Origin: Bilifractor porci
Lineage (GTDB): Bacteria > Bacillota > Clostridia > Lachnospirales > Lachnospiraceae
Assembly (NCBI RefSeq): GCF_009696005.1
Contig: NZ_VUMV01000002.1
Span: 1 to 64,000 of the forward strand
Direction: 5' to 3'
DNA length: 64,000 bases
Shown here: in pieces, positions 63,342 through 64,000 of the stretch
Position numbering within the stretch: position 1 is the stretch's first letter
Layout: the number at the start of each line of letters is the position of its first letter
Program-made: the position numbers and the translations under genes
Notes under the pieces: generated by a model
The model's database searches: none
What the model was told of the DNA's origin: nothing
What the model saw: the letters and a program-made list of their open reading frames with translations, nothing else

Positions 63342-64000
63342 ATGCAAAGTGAAATGTTGGCAATGATTCTTGCCGGCGGCCGCGGAAGCCGGCTGAAGGA
63401 CCTGACTAGCAAAGTTGCCAAGCCTGCAGTATCTTTTGGCGGGAAATACCGTATTGTGGATTTTCCCCTCTCTAACTGCGCAAACAGCGGGATTGATGTG
63501 GTCGGCGTTCTCACCCAGTATGAGTCGGTTCTGCTGAACAGCTACGTGGCATACTCCGGACGCTGGGGATTGGACACCAAGGACAGCGGTGTGTTTGTCT
63601 TACCGCCCATGGAGAGAGCGGATGCGGCTCTGGACGTATACCGCGGCACCGCCGATGCGATTTCACAGAATATCGGGTTCGTTGATAATTATGATCCGGA
63701 ATACCTTTTGATTCTGTCCGGAGATCATATCTATAAGATGAATTACGACAAGATGCTTCAGTACCATAAGGAAAAGGGAGCAGACGCAACGATAGCGGTA
63801 ATCGGAGTCCCGATGAAGGAAGCCAGCCGGTTTGGCATTATGAACACCGGCGAGGATGGACAGATTGTTGAGTTTGAAGAAAAGCCGGAGCATCCGAAGA
63901 GCAATCTTGCGTCCATGGGCATCTATATTTTTAACTGGAAGCTTCTCCGCAGAATTCTGGTTGCCGATATGAAGAACCCGGATTCCAGCCATGATTTCGG
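63342..64000 (+). CDS. glgC: Glucose-1-phosphate adenylyltransferase (partial, N-terminal part)
   Basis: The first 219 codons of an ADP-glucose pyrophosphorylase that supplies glycogen synthase; the frame runs off the window. The nucleotidyl motif A-G-G-R-G-S-R-L at residues 11-18, [14 protein letters not shown] at about 28-41, and the catalytic D in S-G-D-H-I-Y are visible. The ATG at 63342 has AGAGGAGG about 10 bases upstream. It follows the phoR terminator, so it begins a new unit, probably with the rest of the glg genes outside the window. Confidence 0.93.
   Translation, partial: MQSEMLAMILAGGRGSRLKDLTSKVAKPAVSFGGKYRIVDFPLSNCANSGIDVVGVLTQYESVLLNSYVAYSGRWGLDTKDSGVFVLPPMERADAALDVYRGTADAISQNIGFVDNYDPEYLLILSGDHIYKMNYDKMLQYHKEKGADATIAVIGVPMKEASRFGIMNTGEDGQIVEFEEKPEHPKSNLASMGIYIFNWKLLRRILVADMKNPDSSHDF

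Overview
The window looks like a chromosomal segment of an anaerobic Firmicute, most likely a Lachnospiraceae-type member of the Clostridia. The grounds are a low-GC Gram-positive style of translation signals (strong AGGAGG sites, some GTG and TTG starts), a long-form HPF, a RicT/HolB/TrmN6/RsmI cluster, a clostridial anaerobic sulfite reductase (asrABC), NADP-type glutamate dehydrogenase, and many lipoproteins with Ser/Ala-rich linkers. No phage, conjugation or CRISPR genes were seen.

Layout. 1-881: the 3' end of a 23S rRNA gene, then seven tRNAs (Asp, Val, Tyr, Thr, initiator Met, Phe, Lys) and a terminator. 1011-9000: housekeeping genes (a D,D-carboxypeptidase, GIY-YIG protein, S1 protein, gdhA, a shikimate-kinase-like protein, murA, and metK behind a SAM riboswitch). 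9275-19169: a two-component pair, YbaK, fluoride channel, TRIC-like protein, ThrH, a GMK-like kinase, then holB-ricT-trmN6-rsmI. 19334-25712: a C39-like cysteine protease and an oligopeptide ABC transporter (A-D-F-B-C). 25813-32264: hpf, secA, prfB with its programmed frameshift, an ACT protein and hom.

32409-47578 is the most unusual part. It starts with a D-2-hydroxyacid dehydrogenase and FCD-type GntR regulator behind a promoter covered by a perfect 21+21 bp palindrome, then a PLP aminotransferase. Next comes a promoter with a structured leader and terminator, followed by a polar amino-acid ABC transporter, TauE-like permease, SDR, MutL/GlmL-type ATPase, a single-chain B12-dependent mutase (catalytic region plus DxHxxG domain), a CMP-kinase-like protein, a DUF362 protein with four C-terminal cysteines, an AEC exporter and a flavodoxin-like reductase. 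My inference is a catabolic pathway that imports an amino acid, rearranges its carbon skeleton with coenzyme B12, and handles the oxo/hydroxy acids; the substrate is not known.

47763-64000: metG, tatD, a GH13 glycosidase, a Crp/Fnr regulator divergent from asrABC with an FNR-spaced operator between them, the complete pstSCAB-phoU-phoP-phoR phosphate regulon with repeated Pho-box-like motifs at both promoters, and the start of glgC.

A dispersed intergenic element occurs three times (7641, 11541, and inverted at 28952). It has a GCATGC-TT-GCATGC core and, in the one full copy, 9-bp terminal inverted repeats, which suggests a small non-autonomous (MITE/REP-like) element.
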